Shown piece after piece: positions 26,711 through 36,644 of a DNA stretch of 64,000 nucleotides. The position numbers were made by a program, and so were the translations under genes. The stretch's first letter is position 1. The number at the start of each line of letters is the position of its first letter. The notes under the pieces are model-generated. The model had not been told where the DNA came from. It was given only the letters and a program-made list of their open reading frames with translations, and searched no databases. Origin of the DNA: Paremcibacter congregatus (GTDB taxonomy: Bacteria > Pseudomonadota > Alphaproteobacteria > Sphingomonadales > Emcibacteraceae); contig NZ_CP041025.1 of NCBI RefSeq assembly GCF_006385135.1, positions 2,201,501-2,265,500 of the forward strand, given 5' to 3'.

Positions 26711-27975
26711 TATTCGTCATCCTCCTTTAAGGTTGGGGTGTCTCCGGAAGCGGGCCGGTCGCCGTCACGTACCGTGTGAGCCGCCATAGCAGCGCCTTCC
26801 CGAATATGCTGATTGCGACGGATTTGCTCCGCCCATTTTGGCGCGCCATCTGATGTAGTTTCAGATCCTGGACTTGTTTCTGATGAAGATACATTGGATA
26901 CCGCCTTTTTGAGGCTGTCCTGAACAGCCCCGGCTCCTGCTTTGACAACACCTGCCATACCGGCGGTAACGCCAGCCGCACCTTTGGCCCCCGACGCCGT
27001 GCGCGCCATATTATAAGAAGAGCTGGCACCCCCTGCCATGGCAGACCCGGCTTTAACCGCACTTGAAGCCGCCCCACCTGCCATCTTGGCGGCAGCGCCG
27101 CCTACCCCGACAGCGGCGGCAGCGCCGACACCTAATCCCAGGGCTGTCCCTGCGACGGCCCCGGCTCCCAGTTGAGGCGCACCGGAGATTAATCCCGCCG
27201 CAATGCCCGGACCAAATATCCCCAGCATAAATAACGCCATGGCCGCCAGTACTGTTGAAAGCGCCTGTTCCAAAGTGATGTGAGGTCCAGTAAAGGAGGC
27301 TGAGAATGACCCAAAGATGGTGGATCCTATGCCTACAATGATGGCAAGCACCATCAGTTTAATGCCTGCGGAAACCACATTGCCCAAAACTTTCTCTGCC
27401 AAAAAAGAGGTTTTATTCCACAAGGCAAATGGGACCAGAATAAATCCCGCCAATGCTGTTAGCTTGAATTCCAATATGGTAATGAACAGCTGAATGGCCA
27501 GAATGAAAAAGGCCAGTAAAACGACAATCCAGGCAAAAACCAAAACAAAGATCGTGACAAAGTTGGTAAAGAAGGCGACTGGCCCCACCAGCTTACCCAT
27601 TTCAATCAATATCGGCATGGCGGCATCAAAGCCTGTGGCGGCAACAAAACCGGGCCGCATTAAATCCGATATGGTCAGAGTGGTGCTGGTGGCCTGCAGG
27701 CCTAATCCGGCAAAGCTGCTAAAAATCACATTGGAGAGAAAAGAGAAGTTATTTATGATATAGGCGAAGGTTCCAATATAGAGAACCTTTTTGATCAGGG
27801 CGGGAATGACCGACTTGTCTTCCGCCAAAGCCCAGAAAAGGCCCGCCAGCGTGATATCAATCCCGATCAGGATCGTTGTCAGGAAGGCCACATCCGGGGA
27901 AAGCAGGCCAAAGCCACTGTCGATGAAGGTGACAAATGTTAAGGTGAACTGGTCGATGATATTCAGATCATTCAT
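26710..27975 (-). CDS. trbL: Conjugal transfer protein TrbL (VirB6-like)
   Basis: 421 aa. About six hydrophobic helices (residues 20-260) form the polytopic inner-membrane part. They are followed by an Ala/Gly-rich segment (about 265-345, GLGVGAAAAVGVGGAAAK) and a charged, probably cytoplasmic tail ending TPTLKEDDE. The order trbJ-trbL-trbF is canonical, but the expected entry-exclusion gene trbK is missing between trbJ and trbL; only about 120 bases are there. Confidence 0.93.
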   Translation of the reverse strand: MNDLNIIDQFTLTFVTFIDSGFGLLSPDVAFLTTILIGIDITLAGLFWALAEDKSVIPALIKKVLYIGTFAYIINNFSFLSNVIFSSFAGLGLQATSTTLTISDLMRPGFVAATGFDAAMPILIEMGKLVGPVAFFTNFVTIFVLVFAWIVVLLAFFILAIQLFITILEFKLTALAGFILVPFALWNKTSFLAEKVLGNVVSAGIKLMVLAIIVGIGSTIFGSFSASFTGPHITLEQALSTVLAAMALFMLGIFGPGIAAGLISGAPQLGAGAVAGTALGLGVGAAAAVGVGGAAAKMAGGAASSAVKAGSAMAGGASSSYNMARTASGAKGAAGVTAGMAGVVKAGAGAVQDSLKKAVSNVSSSETSPGSETTSDGAPKWAEQIRRNQHIREGAAMAAHTVRDGDRPASGDTPTLKEDDE

Positions 27976-28098
27976 GGTATTTCCTTTTTGCTCACGCCAG
28001 CACGGTCTGCGCCCGTAGGCTCCGCAGGGGCGCCAAATTATTGGCGGCGCACATATTTTAAATCTCTGGTCGGCTTGACTCGCTCTGCTCTGTTTTTC

Positions 28099-28821
28099 CT
28101 AGCGGGTATAAGCCGAACCATCGCCAAGAAAATGCTGAAACCGCGCCCGCGCCTGTTCTGTGAGGGCCAAAACACGCGCCTTCTCCAAGGCATCGGCACG
28201 GGCCGACGCCGCCATCAGGCTTTGAAGCTGCATGGTTTGTTTGGCGGCCAGGGCGGTGAGTTGATTACCGGCTTGGGCCACCTGCAAATTACCTCCTGCG
28301 CTCTGGCTTTCCATAATCAGGCGATCAAGGACAATTCTGTCGCTACGCACCTGCCCCATGACTTCTGCCTGCACATGGAGGGAATGCTGAAAACCTGATC
28401 GCGCTGCCTTCCAGGCATCCTGACCATCCTGCAAAATCCGTGTGCTTGTTGTGGCCGCCGCATATCTTTCCGGAAAGTAAGTTCGGTAATGGGCATCAAT
28501 GGCAGTAATCTGATAGGCAAGACCATTAGCACTACGGATCAGAACATCCATCTGCAACAAAGACCTCTGTAAGTCGCCACCAATAGACATGGGCAGGCGG
28601 GTCAAATTCTGCGACTGGTTGAGCAGCATCTGCGCTTCATTGCGAAGCTGCCGGATCTGATTATTTACCTGCTGTAATGTCCGGGCGGCAGTCAAAAGAT
28701 TTCTGCCGTAGTTTGTCGGATCAAAGACAATATCGCCAAATCCGAAAATGGCGTTTGCCGTATGGATCGGTGTCAGGCCAAGAATAAGGGCCATAAAGGC
28801 TGACAGAAGTTTATGTTTCAT
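28099..28821 (-). CDS. trbJ: Conjugal transfer protein TrbJ (VirB5-like)
   Basis: 240 aa from MKHKLLSAFM at 28821, which gives a proper signal peptide (cleavage after HTANA). An upstream extension to 29052 lies inside trbE and is rejected. The mature part starts IFGFGDIVFDPTNYGRNLLT, the TrbJ hallmark, followed by long Q/R/A-rich helices. It is a periplasmic pilus-tip protein. The start overlaps the trbE stop by 11 bases. Confidence 0.94.
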   Translation of the reverse strand: MKHKLLSAFMALILGLTPIHTANAIFGFGDIVFDPTNYGRNLLTAARTLQQVNNQIRQLRNEAQMLLNQSQNLTRLPMSIGGDLQRSLLQMDVLIRSANGLAYQITAIDAHYRTYFPERYAAATTSTRILQDGQDAWKAARSGFQHSLHVQAEVMGQVRSDRIVLDRLIMESQSAGGNLQVAQAGNQLTALAAKQTMQLQSLMAASARADALEKARVLALTEQARARFQHFLGDGSAYTR

Positions 28822-31228
28822 GAGATTGTTCCTTATGTGTGATGAGATCTGCCGCCCACGCGAGGCCTTTGGCTTTAAGATATCGGGCGGCAAAGCCTTG
28901 TCCTTCGCGGGAGAGATGATCCAGTATTTGCTGGTTTTCTTTTGGGGAAGCTGCGGCAAAGGCCAGTGCAACCGGCCCCAGTGCCAGATCAAACAGGCGG
29001 TTTCCCTGACGGCTTTGAAAATAATAATCCCGGGTCGGCTGAGCCTGGGCAATAATATCTATTTGCCGGGCGTTTAGGCCAAAAGCATCATAGACCTTGC
29101 GCTGTTGCGGTTCCTGCGCCCGCGCGTTAGGCAGGAATATGCGGCTGGGACAGCTTTCAATAATAGCGGGCGCAATGCTGCTGTTTGCGATATCGGACAG
29201 GGACTGGGTGGCAAAAATAACACTGACATTGCATTTGCGGAGAGTCTTCAGCCATTCCCGGATACGCCCAGAGAAATCCGGATCATCCAGAAACACCCAG
29301 GCTTCATCCAGAATAAGAAGGGTTGGCCTGCCATCAAACCTCTCATCCAGCCGGTGAAACAAATAGGTGAGCACCGGCAGCACCATGGCTTTGACATGCA
29401 TCAGTTCTTCCATCTCAAAACACTGCACATCACTTAAAGACAGCTTGTCATCATCCGCATCGAGCAATCGGCCATGGGGACCGTTCAGGGTATAGGGCTG
29501 CAAAGCCTGACGTAGCGTATTTCTTTGCAGAAGAGCCACAAGTCCGGTTAATGTGCGCTCAAGAACAGGGGCCAGTGCCAGATTGCACAGTGCCGACCAG
29601 ACGGCATCTTTCACCTCGGGCGTCACCTCTGTTTTTTCATGAGCCATCAGCCCGCAAACCCATTCCTGTGCCCATGACCTGTTGCCGGCATCATCTATTC
29701 GAGCCAGAGGCTGAAAAGCCAGATCACTTTCTCCCCCAAGATCAAACCATGTCCCGCCCATGCCGAGGGTTGCCGCCCGCGCCGATCCGCCTTTATCAAA
29801 AATATAAATCTGCGAACCTTTGTACCGGCGAAACTGCAAAGCAATCATGGCAAGCAGAACCGATTTTCCGGCACCTGTGGGACCAACGACGATTGTATGT
29901 CCCACGTCACCCTGATGCAGGTTGAGACGGAAGGGCGTCGCGCCGCCGGTTTCTGCCATCAGTAATGAAGGGCCGTTCAGATGTTTATTATAGTCCGGCC
30001 CGGCCCAGACAGCAGAAAGCGGCATCATATGGGCCAGATTTAAGGTGGAAATAATTGGCTGCCGGACATTGGCATAAAGATGGCCCGGCAAGCTGCCGAG
30101 CCAGGCATCAACCGCACCCACCGTCTCGCCAATGACGGCAAAACCCGCACTGCTGATGGTGCGCTCAACAATCCGCAGTTTTTCCTCAACGAGGGCTCTG
30201 TCTTCATCCCACAGGGTAATGGTTGCGGTAAAATATCCGTACGCCACATGATCGCCGCCCAGCTCCTGCAGGGCTTCATCGGCATCGGCGGCTTTATTGT
30301 CTGCGTCCGTATCCACCAGAGCCGACTGTTCATTGGTCATGACTTCTTTCAGAATGGCCGTGACGCTTTTACGCTTGGCAAACCACTGACGGCGGTATTT
30401 AGCAAGCGCGCGATTGGCCTCAGCTTTATCCATGGCAATGAAGCGCGTGGACCAGCGATAATCAAGCCCGAGGCCATTGAGCGCATCCAGAATGCCCGGT
30501 GTGGTGGAACCGGGAAACGAGAGAATGGTCAGTACTCGCAAATGGGCCTCGCCCAACATGGGCTCAAGTCCCCCTGTCAGGGCACAGTCGGCCAACACAG
30601 CATCCAGATACATCGGGGTTTCAGGCGGAATGATTGGATGTCTTTTAGTTGAAACCGTATCATGCAGGTAGGTCAGTGTCTCAGCATCATCCAATAGTTC
30701 AAATTCGGGCAGTGCGCTGGCAAATAGATCAAAAGCCCGGTCTGTCTGGGCGATGAATGCCTGCAGATGATCACGGGCATCAAAGGCACGTTTGTGACCG
30801 GGGGTTTCCAAAAACATATTTTCTGCATGGCTGGTACGATCCTCCGGCGGCAAATAGCACAGGGTCACATAAAATGACGTCTCATAATGAAGGCTCTCGG
30901 CTTCAAAAGCCCCGCGCCTCTCTTCATCAACCAGCCAGGAAGCCGCATCTGGAAAATCAGATTTTGGATAATCATTGATTTGATGACGGTCTGCTTCAAA
31001 GAACAAAGCCCATCCCGAGCCAAAACGCTTCAAGGCATCATTGACCCTGGCACTAATGATAAGCAACTCAGCCTGTGTCGCACTATCCAGATCAGGTCCG
31101 CGATAGCGGGCCGTTCGCTGGAAACTACCATCCTTATTGAGAATTACGCCGGGGGCGATAAGGGCAGCCCACGGCAGATAATCTGCAAGGCGTGACGGAC
31201 GCTTTTGATATTCGCTTAGATTAAACAT
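28811..31228 (-). CDS. trbE: Conjugal transfer ATPase TrbE (VirB4-like)
   Basis: 805 aa. The N-terminal CagE/VirB4 domain (about 1-400) is followed by a RecA-like ATPase with Walker A GPTGAGKSVLLAMIA (about 450), Walker B PTLLILDEAWVFL (about 655) and the downstream FATQSLSD motif. It energises pilus assembly and substrate transfer at the inner membrane. It is intact, with length and order normal for this family. Confidence 0.96.
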   Translation of the reverse strand: MFNLSEYQKRPSRLADYLPWAALIAPGVILNKDGSFQRTARYRGPDLDSATQAELLIISARVNDALKRFGSGWALFFEADRHQINDYPKSDFPDAASWLVDEERRGAFEAESLHYETSFYVTLCYLPPEDRTSHAENMFLETPGHKRAFDARDHLQAFIAQTDRAFDLFASALPEFELLDDAETLTYLHDTVSTKRHPIIPPETPMYLDAVLADCALTGGLEPMLGEAHLRVLTILSFPGSTTPGILDALNGLGLDYRWSTRFIAMDKAEANRALAKYRRQWFAKRKSVTAILKEVMTNEQSALVDTDADNKAADADEALQELGGDHVAYGYFTATITLWDEDRALVEEKLRIVERTISSAGFAVIGETVGAVDAWLGSLPGHLYANVRQPIISTLNLAHMMPLSAVWAGPDYNKHLNGPSLLMAETGGATPFRLNLHQGDVGHTIVVGPTGAGKSVLLAMIALQFRRYKGSQIYIFDKGGSARAATLGMGGTWFDLGGESDLAFQPLARIDDAGNRSWAQEWVCGLMAHEKTEVTPEVKDAVWSALCNLALAPVLERTLTGLVALLQRNTLRQALQPYTLNGPHGRLLDADDDKLSLSDVQCFEMEELMHVKAMVLPVLTYLFHRLDERFDGRPTLLILDEAWVFLDDPDFSGRIREWLKTLRKCNVSVIFATQSLSDIANSSIAPAIIESCPSRIFLPNARAQEPQQRKVYDAFGLNARQIDIIAQAQPTRDYYFQSRQGNRLFDLALGPVALAFAAASPKENQQILDHLSREGQGFAARYLKAKGLAWAADLITHKEQSHET

Positions 31229-31482
31229 TACACCTCCAGATAATTTTTATGGCGAATATGACGCATCATGACGTCCATAAACTGGGGGTCTTTTTTGGCG
31301 GCAAGAACGGCGGCACTATGACCTGCCAGCCAGATCGCACCCCCTGCCAGCCAGAGCTGAAGACCAAGACCTATGGCGGCAGCGAGGGTGCCGTTAACAA
31401 TGGCCACATTACGCGGCGCTCCGCCAAGCATGATCCGCTCCGTGAGCGAACGATGCAGTGGTATGATAAATCCCTGCTCCAT
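31228..31482 (-). CDS. trbD: Conjugal transfer protein TrbD (VirB3-like)
   Basis: 84 aa. The N-terminal IPLHRSLTERIMLGGAPRNV is the VirB3/TrbD signature. Two closely spaced membrane segments follow, and the C-terminus ends KDPQFMDVMMRHIRHKNYLE. It is a small inner-membrane component encoded between pilin and TrbE. It abuts both neighbours, sharing one base with each. Confidence 0.94.
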   Translation of the reverse strand: MEQGFIIPLHRSLTERIMLGGAPRNVAIVNGTLAAAIGLGLQLWLAGGAIWLAGHSAAVLAAKKDPQFMDVMMRHIRHKNYLEV

Positions 31483-31814
31483 TACACAACCGCTCCGCCG
31501 GAAAAGCTGAAGAAACTCAGGAAAAAGCTGGCGGCAGCAAAGGCGATGGACAGGCCGAAAACAATCTGGATGAGTTTACGAACCCCGCCGCTGCTCTCCC
31601 CAAAAGCCAAAGTAAGACCGGTTAAGGTAATCACCATGACCGCAATGATCCGGGCCACAGGACCTGTGATGGAATCCAATATGCTTTGCAAGGGGGCTTC
31701 CCACGGCAGGCCAGAACCTGCACCATGTACGGTGACAACACCAAGCATCAGGACAGTCATAATGGCCAGTGATTGTGTTACTGGTCTATTGAATGATGGG
31801 GTTAGTTTCTTCAT
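31482..31814 (-). CDS. trbC: Conjugal transfer pilin TrbC (VirB2-like)
   Basis: 110 aa. A signal peptide (about 1-32, SLAIMTVLMLGVVTVHGAGS) is followed by LPWEAPLQSILDSITGPVAR. Two hydrophobic helices follow (VIAVMVITLTGLTLAFGESS and IVFGLSIAFAAASFFLSFFS). This is the T-pilus subunit, which in the Trb system is often cyclised after processing. The length is normal. Confidence 0.93.
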   Translation of the reverse strand: MKKLTPSFNRPVTQSLAIMTVLMLGVVTVHGAGSGLPWEAPLQSILDSITGPVARIIAVMVITLTGLTLAFGESSGGVRKLIQIVFGLSIAFAAASFFLSFFSFSGGAVV

Positions 31815-31837
31815 ATTTTGAGTTCCTTTTATGTGAT

Positions 31838-32812
31838 CTATGATTTTGGTTCAGGGGGTAATTCTTCCGGTCTCCGAAGCCTGTAATCGCCGCCCGTGTC
31901 AAGGCCAGTAACCTCACGGATCTGATCCACCCGGCGGGCATCACCGCGACCTTTGATAAACAGAATGACATCCACCGCATCTGCAATCAGCCGTTTTGGA
32001 ACGGAAATCACCGCCTCCTGAATAAGCTGTTCCAATCGGTAAAGTGCGGAGCTGGTGCCGTTGGCATGCAAGGTGGCAATGCCGCCGGGATGACCTGTGT
32101 TCCAGGCCTTCAGCATATCCAGCGCTTCCGGCCCCCGCACTTCACCGATGATAATCCGGTCGGGACGCAGCCGCATGGTTGACCGCACCAGATCTGACAG
32201 GCTGGCCACATCCGGCTTGGTGCGCAGCGACACCAGATCAGCCACCGGGCAATGGAGTTCACGGGTATCTTCAATGATGACGATCCGCTCCTCAAGGTCG
32301 GCAAGTTCTGCCAGTAACGCATTGGTGAGGGTGGTTTTACCGCTGGACGTCCCACCAACCACAAGAATGTTTTTCTTGTCCTCAACGGCGGATTTAAGAT
32401 ATCTGGCCTGCAGCGGGGTCATGATTTGTGCTTTGACATAATCGGCGAGCCTAAAGACAACCCCTGCCGGTTTACGGATGGCAAAACAGGGCGACGCCAC
32501 CACAGGCGGCAACAGCCCCTCAAACCGCTCCCCGGTTTCTGGAAGTTCCGCCGATACGACCGGGAACATCTCATTACATTCAAGGTGGATATGACTTGCT
32601 ACAAGGCGGATAATACGTTCAGCGTCAGCGGCCAGAATACCCCCTGCCCTGACCCGGCCTTCTCCGTGTTTGTCGAGCCAAAGCGCACCATCTGGATTGG
32701 CCATGACTTCGATGACAGACTTATCCGCCAGTGCATGACCTATGTTTGGTCCCATAGCCGTTTGCAACATAGCTCTTTGACGGCTGAGGGTGACTTTATG
32801 ACGGCTCATCAT
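31838..32812 (-). CDS. trbB: Conjugal transfer ATPase TrbB (VirB11-like)
   Basis: 324 aa. Motifs in order are Walker [16 protein letters not shown], Asp box [10 protein letters not shown], Walker [13 protein letters not shown] and His box [13 protein letters not shown]. These are typical of the hexameric secretion ATPases. It is the first Trb gene of the channel operon. The start overlaps the RHH gene stop by 17 bases. Confidence 0.96.
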   Translation of the reverse strand: MMSRHKVTLSRQRAMLQTAMGPNIGHALADKSVIEVMANPDGALWLDKHGEGRVRAGGILAADAERIIRLVASHIHLECNEMFPVVSAELPETGERFEGLLPPVVASPCFAIRKPAGVVFRLADYVKAQIMTPLQARYLKSAVEDKKNILVVGGTSSGKTTLTNALLAELADLEERIVIIEDTRELHCPVADLVSLRTKPDVASLSDLVRSTMRLRPDRIIIGEVRGPEALDMLKAWNTGHPGGIATLHANGTSSALYRLEQLIQEAVISVPKRLIADAVDVILFIKGRGDARRVDQIREVTGLDTGGDYRLRRPEELPPEPKS

Positions 32813-33248
32813 CTGCCTCCAGATCCAACTTGAAGAAATCTTCTTCGCGCGGGGAAATCTCTTCTATGATGTCGTGAATGGTATTTTTGCCCTGTGCCAT
32901 ACGGCGGGCAACCCGGGTGATAAACTGGGCAAAACGCTCCCGCGCCTGCGCTTTGGCCGCCGCCTGATCGCTGACAGGCACCGGCGGCGTGATGGCCAAT
33001 TGATAGTGAATGTACAGGGCGAGCGTTTCTGTCATAACCGACAGGTCCCGGTCAATCTTTCCCATCTGACGTGACAGGCGGTCAAAACGACGCAATACCA
33101 ATGCTTCCCGTTTATCCTTATCGGCATCCAGAAAAGCCATCAGGGCAGCATGGCTCAGGTGGGAGACGGAAACCCCGCGCCGTTTGGCTTCCTGCCGAAT
33201 GCGACTGTGATCATCGCCTAAATAAATATGAATGCGTTTATGTGTCAT
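32796..33248 (-). CDS. Ribbon-helix-helix (CopG-like) protein of the trb operon
   Basis: 150 aa from MTHKRIHIYL at 33248; the start nine codons upstream would lie inside traG. The N-terminal strand RIHIYLGDD and helix EAKRRGVSVSHLSHAALMAF form an RHH DNA-binding fold. They are followed by a helical extension (DRLSRQMGKIDRDLSVMTET) and an acidic tail. Such genes sit between traG and trbB in many elements of this type and may regulate transfer. Its ATG lies one base after the traG stop. Confidence 0.82.
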   Translation of the reverse strand: MTHKRIHIYLGDDHSRIRQEAKRRGVSVSHLSHAALMAFLDADKDKREALVLRRFDRLSRQMGKIDRDLSVMTETLALYIHYQLAITPPVPVSDQAAAKAQARERFAQFITRVARRMAQGKNTIHDIIEEISPREEDFFKLDLEADDEPS

Positions 33249-33249
33249 A

Positions 33250-35286
33250 TTACATTCCAATTTCACGATCCGCATCGCGGGTCACTTCATGGGCGCGCTG
33301 TACGGGCGTAAGCTGTTTAAGAGGATCAGCGTCTTTAACGATAAGCTGATTATCCATGTCATCATCAAGCAGGCTGAAGACATCCTCTTCCAGATCCTGA
33401 CCAAGGGACACCACCGTCTCATCAAGGTTTGGATGGCGGTTAAGGCCACCTTCCTCCATCTGATCAATAGTTTTATGATCTTCAATATTGCTGGGCCGCA
33501 CATCAGATGGACAGATACGTCCAGACCAGTCATCCCCTCTCCGGGCCGGACAGTCCGCGTAACGACCGTCTGCGCGTAATTCCGGTGGGGACAGGACGCG
33601 GTCCGTAAAGTTGACATCCTCGTAATATTTGATTTTGTTGGCTTTGATAGGCGGATGCCCCGACAGCATGATAACCTCTTGCGTACTGGGAAGCTGCATC
33701 ACTTCACCGGGTGTTAACAGCTGACGCATGGTTTCCTGCCGGGAGACCATCACATGGGACAGCCAAGGGGCAAGTCTGTGACCCGCATAGTTTTTCTGGG
33801 CACGGAGTTCCGTAGCATTGCCAAGACCGTCTGACACCCGCTTAGCTGTCCGTTCGTCATTGGTGGCAAACACCACCCGCACATGACAATTATCAAGAAT
33901 GCTATTATGTTCGGAATAGGCTTTATCGATCTGGTTCAGCGACTGGGCAATGAGGAAAGCCCGAATGCCATACCCCGCCATAAAGGCCAGAGCACTTTCA
34001 AAGAAATCCAGCCGTCCCAGAGCCGGAAACTCATCAAGCATCATAAGGAGTTTATGCTTGCGGCCTGCATCGCCGTCCAAATTTACGGCAAGTTTTTCTG
34101 TCAGACTTCGGCCAATCTGATTAAGGATCAGCCGCACAAGTGGTTTGGTTCGGGAAATATCTGATGGTGGCACCACCAGATAGAGTGATACGGGGTTTTC
34201 ACCTTCCATCAGGTCCGCTATCCGCCAATCACAGGCTGATGTCACCGTTGCCACTGTCGGGTCGCGGTAAAGCCCCAGAAACGACATGGCAGTAGACAAG
34301 ACGCCGGAACGTTCATTTTCTGATTTATTGAGAAGTTCACGGGCGGCAGACGCGATGACCGGGTGAACCTTATGCCCATGATATTTTGGTCCACCGCCCA
34401 GATGATTGGTGGCCATCATATCTTTCAAGGTCCGCTCAAAGGGCTTGTCCGGGTCGCTCAAGAAACTGGCCACCCGCGCCAGAGTTTTTTCTTGTTCCGC
34501 ATAGAGCACATGCAGGATCACCCCGACTAGCAAGGCATGGGAGGTTTTTTCCCAATGGTTGCGTTTTTCCAGAGAGCCTTCGGGGTCAACCAGAATGTCT
34601 GCGATATTCTGCACGTCGCGCACTTCATGGGTTCCCTTTCGCACTTCCAGCAGAGGATTGAATTTGGCAGATTGAGGGTCTGTGGGATTGAAATACAGGC
34701 AGTGGGAGAATTTTGACCGCCATCCGGCTGTCAGCTGCCAGTTCTCGCCCTTGATGTCGTGAATGACGGCACTATCTGTCCAACTGAGCAATGTGGGGAT
34801 CACAAGACCCACCCCTTTACCGGACCGGGTCGGGGCAAAAGCCATCACATGCTCCGGCCCATCATGACGGAGGTAATTTTTACCATGCCGTCCGAGAAAA
34901 ACACCTTCTGATTTGAAAAGCCGCGCCTCCCGGATCTCTTCCGGTCGCGCCCAGCGAGCTGAGCCATAAGTGGTGACATGTTTGTCCTGCCTTGCGCGCC
35001 ACAGAGATCCGAGAACCGCGATAATGATCCCAAACAAACCCCCACCGGCTGCCAGCATGCCCGCCTTGTTAAAAACCTCTGGCGCATATGCATCGTAGGC
35101 ATACCACCATTGGTACAGCCGGTGAGGAAAATAGACCGGCAGGTCATCAACGATAAACCATGCCGGTCCAAGCATAGTCTGATAGCCCAGCATATGAGCC
35201 GCCCACCCAGTCGCACTCCAGGTGGTCAGGAGAACGACAGCAAACACGAGGACGATCTGGCCTATCAGAAATTTTGTCGGGGTCAT
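33250..35286 (-). CDS. traG: Type IV coupling protein TraG (VirD4-like)
   Basis: 678 aa from MTPTKF at 35286, which has GAAAGG eight bases upstream; a TTG start five codons earlier would overlap that site. N-terminal membrane helices (about 7-28 and 62-85) precede the AAA domain with Walker A APTRSGKGVGLVIP and Walker B LLMMLDEFPALG. It couples the relaxase-DNA complex to the Trb channel at the inner membrane. It appears intact. Confidence 0.95.
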   Translation of the reverse strand: MTPTKFLIGQIVLVFAVVLLTTWSATGWAAHMLGYQTMLGPAWFIVDDLPVYFPHRLYQWWYAYDAYAPEVFNKAGMLAAGGGLFGIIIAVLGSLWRARQDKHVTTYGSARWARPEEIREARLFKSEGVFLGRHGKNYLRHDGPEHVMAFAPTRSGKGVGLVIPTLLSWTDSAVIHDIKGENWQLTAGWRSKFSHCLYFNPTDPQSAKFNPLLEVRKGTHEVRDVQNIADILVDPEGSLEKRNHWEKTSHALLVGVILHVLYAEQEKTLARVASFLSDPDKPFERTLKDMMATNHLGGGPKYHGHKVHPVIASAARELLNKSENERSGVLSTAMSFLGLYRDPTVATVTSACDWRIADLMEGENPVSLYLVVPPSDISRTKPLVRLILNQIGRSLTEKLAVNLDGDAGRKHKLLMMLDEFPALGRLDFFESALAFMAGYGIRAFLIAQSLNQIDKAYSEHNSILDNCHVRVVFATNDERTAKRVSDGLGNATELRAQKNYAGHRLAPWLSHVMVSRQETMRQLLTPGEVMQLPSTQEVIMLSGHPPIKANKIKYYEDVNFTDRVLSPPELRADGRYADCPARRGDDWSGRICPSDVRPSNIEDHKTIDQMEEGGLNRHPNLDETVVSLGQDLEEDVFSLLDDDMDNQLIVKDADPLKQLTPVQRAHEVTRDADREIGM

Positions 35287-35710
35287 TTTTACGCCTTTCA
35301 AAGCACAGGAAATGCCCCGTGCTCTGCTTCAAGAAAGCCGCTAAATGTGGAGTGATGTCAAGGAGAAAAATTTGCTAACATATTGATATAACTAATGTTT
35401 AACCATTCAAAATAGTTCAATAATGTTGAGGGAAGTTTTGGGGTATTTAGTCACGTTTAAAAAAAGTTGCCGCAGATTGAACTTTTGATAGGTTTATTGC
35501 ACAGTTGAGAGTATCGATAGAAACTTTTTTTGAGAATCACATTAAAAAATTACCAATTAACCCCTTTCACGATATTCTAGAAATAGAAAACCCTAGAAAG
35601 ATGTATAAAAGGCACAGAAATCTTTTGTTTAAATTTAAATATTGTTCGTCAGTAGTGGATTTCGGTATTGAAAGCTCAACAATTAAGAGTTCTATCCTTA
35701 AAGTACGGAT
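35287..35710. other. AT-rich spacer upstream of traG, at the cargo border
   Basis: About 420 bases. The promoter of the traG-trb unit should lie here, in the part near 35300-35500 (for example the AT-rich ACATATTGATATAACTAATG). A plus-strand TTG frame at 35505-35714 (69 codons, basic, MRVSIETFFENHIKKLP) runs into the methylase stop. I cannot tell whether it is coding. Composition changes sharply to AT-rich at this border. Confidence 0.35.
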
Positions 35711-36577
35711 TTAAGCAGCTACGTTAAGTGGGGATTTTTGATCAGGGATTGTCATTTTATCTTTAAAAATCATTACTTCAGTGCCTTTATATTTTAATTG
35801 AGCACTATAGTTAAGAGAAAATTCTAATTGACGTCTTTTCTTATATAATTTACATATTTCTGGGGCGTTATCATATGAAACTAACCAAGTCTGTTTGATG
35901 CCACTTTGGATTAAACCAGCTATTTTCTTATGGTCATCAGGATTGTAATGATTTTGATATAGTCCTTGGCCTTTAACAAAATAAGGAGGGTCAAAATAAA
36001 CTAGACTTTTCTTAGGCATAGTTGGTAAAAGTATACTCACAAAATCCGAAGCATCCAACTGTGTCAAAGATATCCGATGTGTTAATTTTTGGATTTCCTT
36101 AATCCTACCTATCAAGCCGGGCTTATTAAATCTGGCATCAATTTTCCAATTTCCAGTTTGTTGTTTACCTCCAATGACGCCACCATTGAAAATAATTCCA
36201 GACCTATTTGTTCTATTCAGAAAGAAAGTAGCGAAACCAAGCTCTAAAATTGAATAATTAGAAGGATTTTCTATAATCTCTTTTTGAAGGAACCAATTTT
36301 CCATATTAACTTGGGTGTCGGAAATTAAGCTGCACAGTTCATCAGGTTGGTGTAACACTGAATGCCAAAATGCATAAATGGCCCCGTTTAAATCATTTAG
36401 ATGAATGTGACTTACTTGCTGAGTGACTAGCAATTCTATGGCGATTCCTGCTCCACCAGCGTATGGTTCTATGTATGATCCTCCTTGTAGGTCGTTTAAC
36501 TTCATTACTTGCGCAATGTAATTTGTTAAACGGCCTTTTCCTCCCGGATACCGAAGTGGAGTATAGAATTTTGACAT
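35711..36577 (-). CDS. DNA adenine methylase (Dam/D12 class)
   Basis: 288 aa from MSKFYTPLRYPG at 36577, where TTGAGG lies upstream; the ORF's 13 extra N-terminal codons lack this support. S-adenosylmethionine motif I is LRYPGGKGRLTNYI plus YIEPYAGGAGIAIEL, and catalytic motif IV is VYFDPPYFVKG. It methylates adenine N6 in a short target. The gene is AT-rich compared with flanking transfer genes and follows the two cargo genes in the same direction. It could protect against the adjacent nuclease-like protein or be an orphan epigenetic or anti-restriction enzyme. Confidence 0.92.
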   Translation of the reverse strand: MSKFYTPLRYPGGKGRLTNYIAQVMKLNDLQGGSYIEPYAGGAGIAIELLVTQQVSHIHLNDLNGAIYAFWHSVLHQPDELCSLISDTQVNMENWFLQKEIIENPSNYSILELGFATFFLNRTNRSGIIFNGGVIGGKQQTGNWKIDARFNKPGLIGRIKEIQKLTHRISLTQLDASDFVSILLPTMPKKSLVYFDPPYFVKGQGLYQNHYNPDDHKKIAGLIQSGIKQTWLVSYDNAPEICKLYKKRRQLEFSLNYSAQLKYKGTEVMIFKDKMTIPDQKSPLNVAA

Positions 36578-36644
36578 ATGTACCTCAAGGTTATATCTTT
36601 TTTGCATTTTTGGCATAGAAATGTCAATACTGCCAGCAAAAAAA

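Noticed and set aside
28822-29052. Upstream extension of trbJ
   Set aside because: It lies within trbE and would bury the signal peptide.
30080-30652. 190-codon plus-strand frame opposite trbE
   Set aside because: Antisense to a conserved ATPase gene; codon-structure shadow.
31249-31821. 190-codon plus-strand frame opposite trbC and trbD
   Set aside because: It lies fully antisense to two well recognised transfer genes and its product has no recognisable motif.
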